Below are positions 22,754 through 23,332 of a DNA stretch of 23,332 nucleotides, in pieces (the stretch's first letter is position 1; each line of letters opens with the position of its first letter). Under the pieces are notes generated by a model. That model searched no databases and was not told the DNA's origin. It saw nothing but the letters and a program-made list of their open reading frames with translations. The DNA comes from Microbacterium sp. p3-SID336 (GTDB lineage: Bacteria; Actinomycetota; Actinomycetes; Actinomycetales; Microbacteriaceae): positions 1 to 23,332 of the forward strand of contig NZ_JALXPE010000063.1 of assembly GCF_025143365.1 (NCBI RefSeq), given 5' to 3'. A program made the translations under genes and the position numbers.

Positions 22754-23323
22754 TCACCCCGCCAGCAGGTCGACCGGTCGTGCAGCCGCGTACCCGACGA
22801 GGGGCAGCGCGCGCTCCGCGGCGAGCGCAATGCGCGCCTCCAGCACCTCCGTGCCGATCGTGTAGCCGTCGAAGTCGGTGTCGCTCGCATAGACCCCCAG
22901 GGGCAGCGTGAGCGCCTGGAAGAACGCGAAGAGCGGACGCAGCTGGTGCTCGATGATCAGCGCGTGGCGCTCCCCACCGCCCGTGGCGGCGAGCAGCACC
23001 GGCTTGCCGACGAGCGCGTACTGCCCGACGAAGTCGAACAGGTGCTTGAACAGGCCCGTGAACGACGCCCGGTAGACGGGGCTTCCGACGATCAGCAGGT
23101 CGGCGGCCTCGATGGCCTGCAGCTGCTCCTCCACGTCGGCCGGCAGCTGGTCGCGGCGCAGCGCGCCCGCCAGGCTCGGACCGATCGCGGTGAGCTCGAT
23201 GAGCCGCGCGTCCACCTCGGCACGCTCGGCGATCGCGGCGCTGATCGCGCGGACGAGGGCGGTGGTCTTGCTCGGCTCGTGCAGGGAGCCCGAGACGGCG
23301 ACGACGCGGAGCGGAGCTGTCAT
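22754..23323 (-). CDS. NAD(P)H-dependent FMN reductase, SsuE/MsuE-like
   Basis: The 189-residue flavodoxin-like protein reduces FMN with NAD(P)H and supplies FMNH2 to two-component monooxygenases such as those that release sulfite from sulfonates. The phosphate-binding loop SGSLHEPSKT is at 11-20. GSPVYRASFTGLFKHLFDF at 80-98 is the family signature that lines the flavin and dimer interface, and LLAATGGGERHALIIEHQLRPLFAFF at 110-135 follows. The ATG at 23323 has a GAGG stretch just upstream, close to the start. No partner monooxygenase is in the window; it could lie beyond the right edge. Confidence 0.92.
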   Translation of the reverse strand: MTAPLRVVAVSGSLHEPSKTTALVRAISAAIAERAEVDARLIELTAIGPSLAGALRRDQLPADVEEQLQAIEAADLLIVGSPVYRASFTGLFKHLFDFVGQYALVGKPVLLAATGGGERHALIIEHQLRPLFAFFQALTLPLGVYASDTDFDGYTIGTEVLEARIALAAERALPLVGYAAARPVDLLAG

Positions 23324-23332
23324 GGCCTCGAC

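Overview
The window is about 70% GC, gene-dense, uses many GTG starts and lacks visible insertion sequences, RNA genes or CRISPR arrays. Protein style and gene order point to a high-GC actinobacterium, most likely a member of the Microbacteriaceae such as Microbacterium. That placement is inferred from recognition, not from a database search. I support 19 protein genes; 17 lie on the minus strand, and only an MFS permease and a protein O-mannosyltransferase lie on the plus strand.

Layout. (1) 1-4685: rsmA (16S rRNA dimethyltransferase), a plus-strand MFS exporter wedged between it and its usual partners, a TatD-family nuclease and metG. (2) 4725-6266: a membrane-anchored molybdopterin oxidoreductase of the sulfite oxidase fold with an internal twin-arginine motif. 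(3) 6352-14044: a carbohydrate-uptake cassette. Read in the direction of transcription it is a LacI repressor, a lipoprotein solute-binding protein, two permeases of the oligopeptide (Dpp/Opp) type, one polypeptide carrying both ATPases, and a GH1 beta-glucosidase. The structural genes overlap by 4 bp or lie 21 bp apart, and a LacI-type operator sits on the promoter. (4) 14109-15913: a SAM methyltransferase, rsmI and a small two-helix membrane protein. (5) 16167-17720: the divergent protein O-mannosyltransferase. (6) 17751-20719: an aromatic/histidinol-phosphate aminotransferase, an amino acid permease and an Lrp/AsnC regulator in one tight operon. (7) 20920-23323: a thioredoxin-fold DUF255 (YyaL-type) protein and an NAD(P)H:FMN reductase.

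How it works together. PMT, rsmI, metG, tatD and rsmA form a neighbourhood conserved in actinobacteria. Here it is split by about 10 kb of accessory genes. The sugar cassette looks like a self-contained import-and-hydrolyse module: the lipoprotein and Dpp-type transporter would bring in a beta-linked oligosaccharide or glucoside, GH1 would cleave it in the cytoplasm, and LacI would sense it. The aminotransferase-permease-AsnC operon looks like a feedback-controlled amino acid uptake and transamination unit.

A recurring structural signal is a TANNNT hexamer placed 6 or 7 nt before the start codon of seven genes, which predicts leaderless mRNAs. The cassette genes instead have Shine-Dalgarno sequences. 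No intergenic gap exceeds 300 bp; the largest is 15914-16166. I do not see a clearly new system. The best candidates for follow-up are the LacI/Dpp-type/GH1 cassette, the predicted Sec/Tat dual-inserted molybdoenzyme, the four-copy 12-bp repeat that fills the gap before lacI, and the nested palindrome coding the N-terminus of the methyltransferase.
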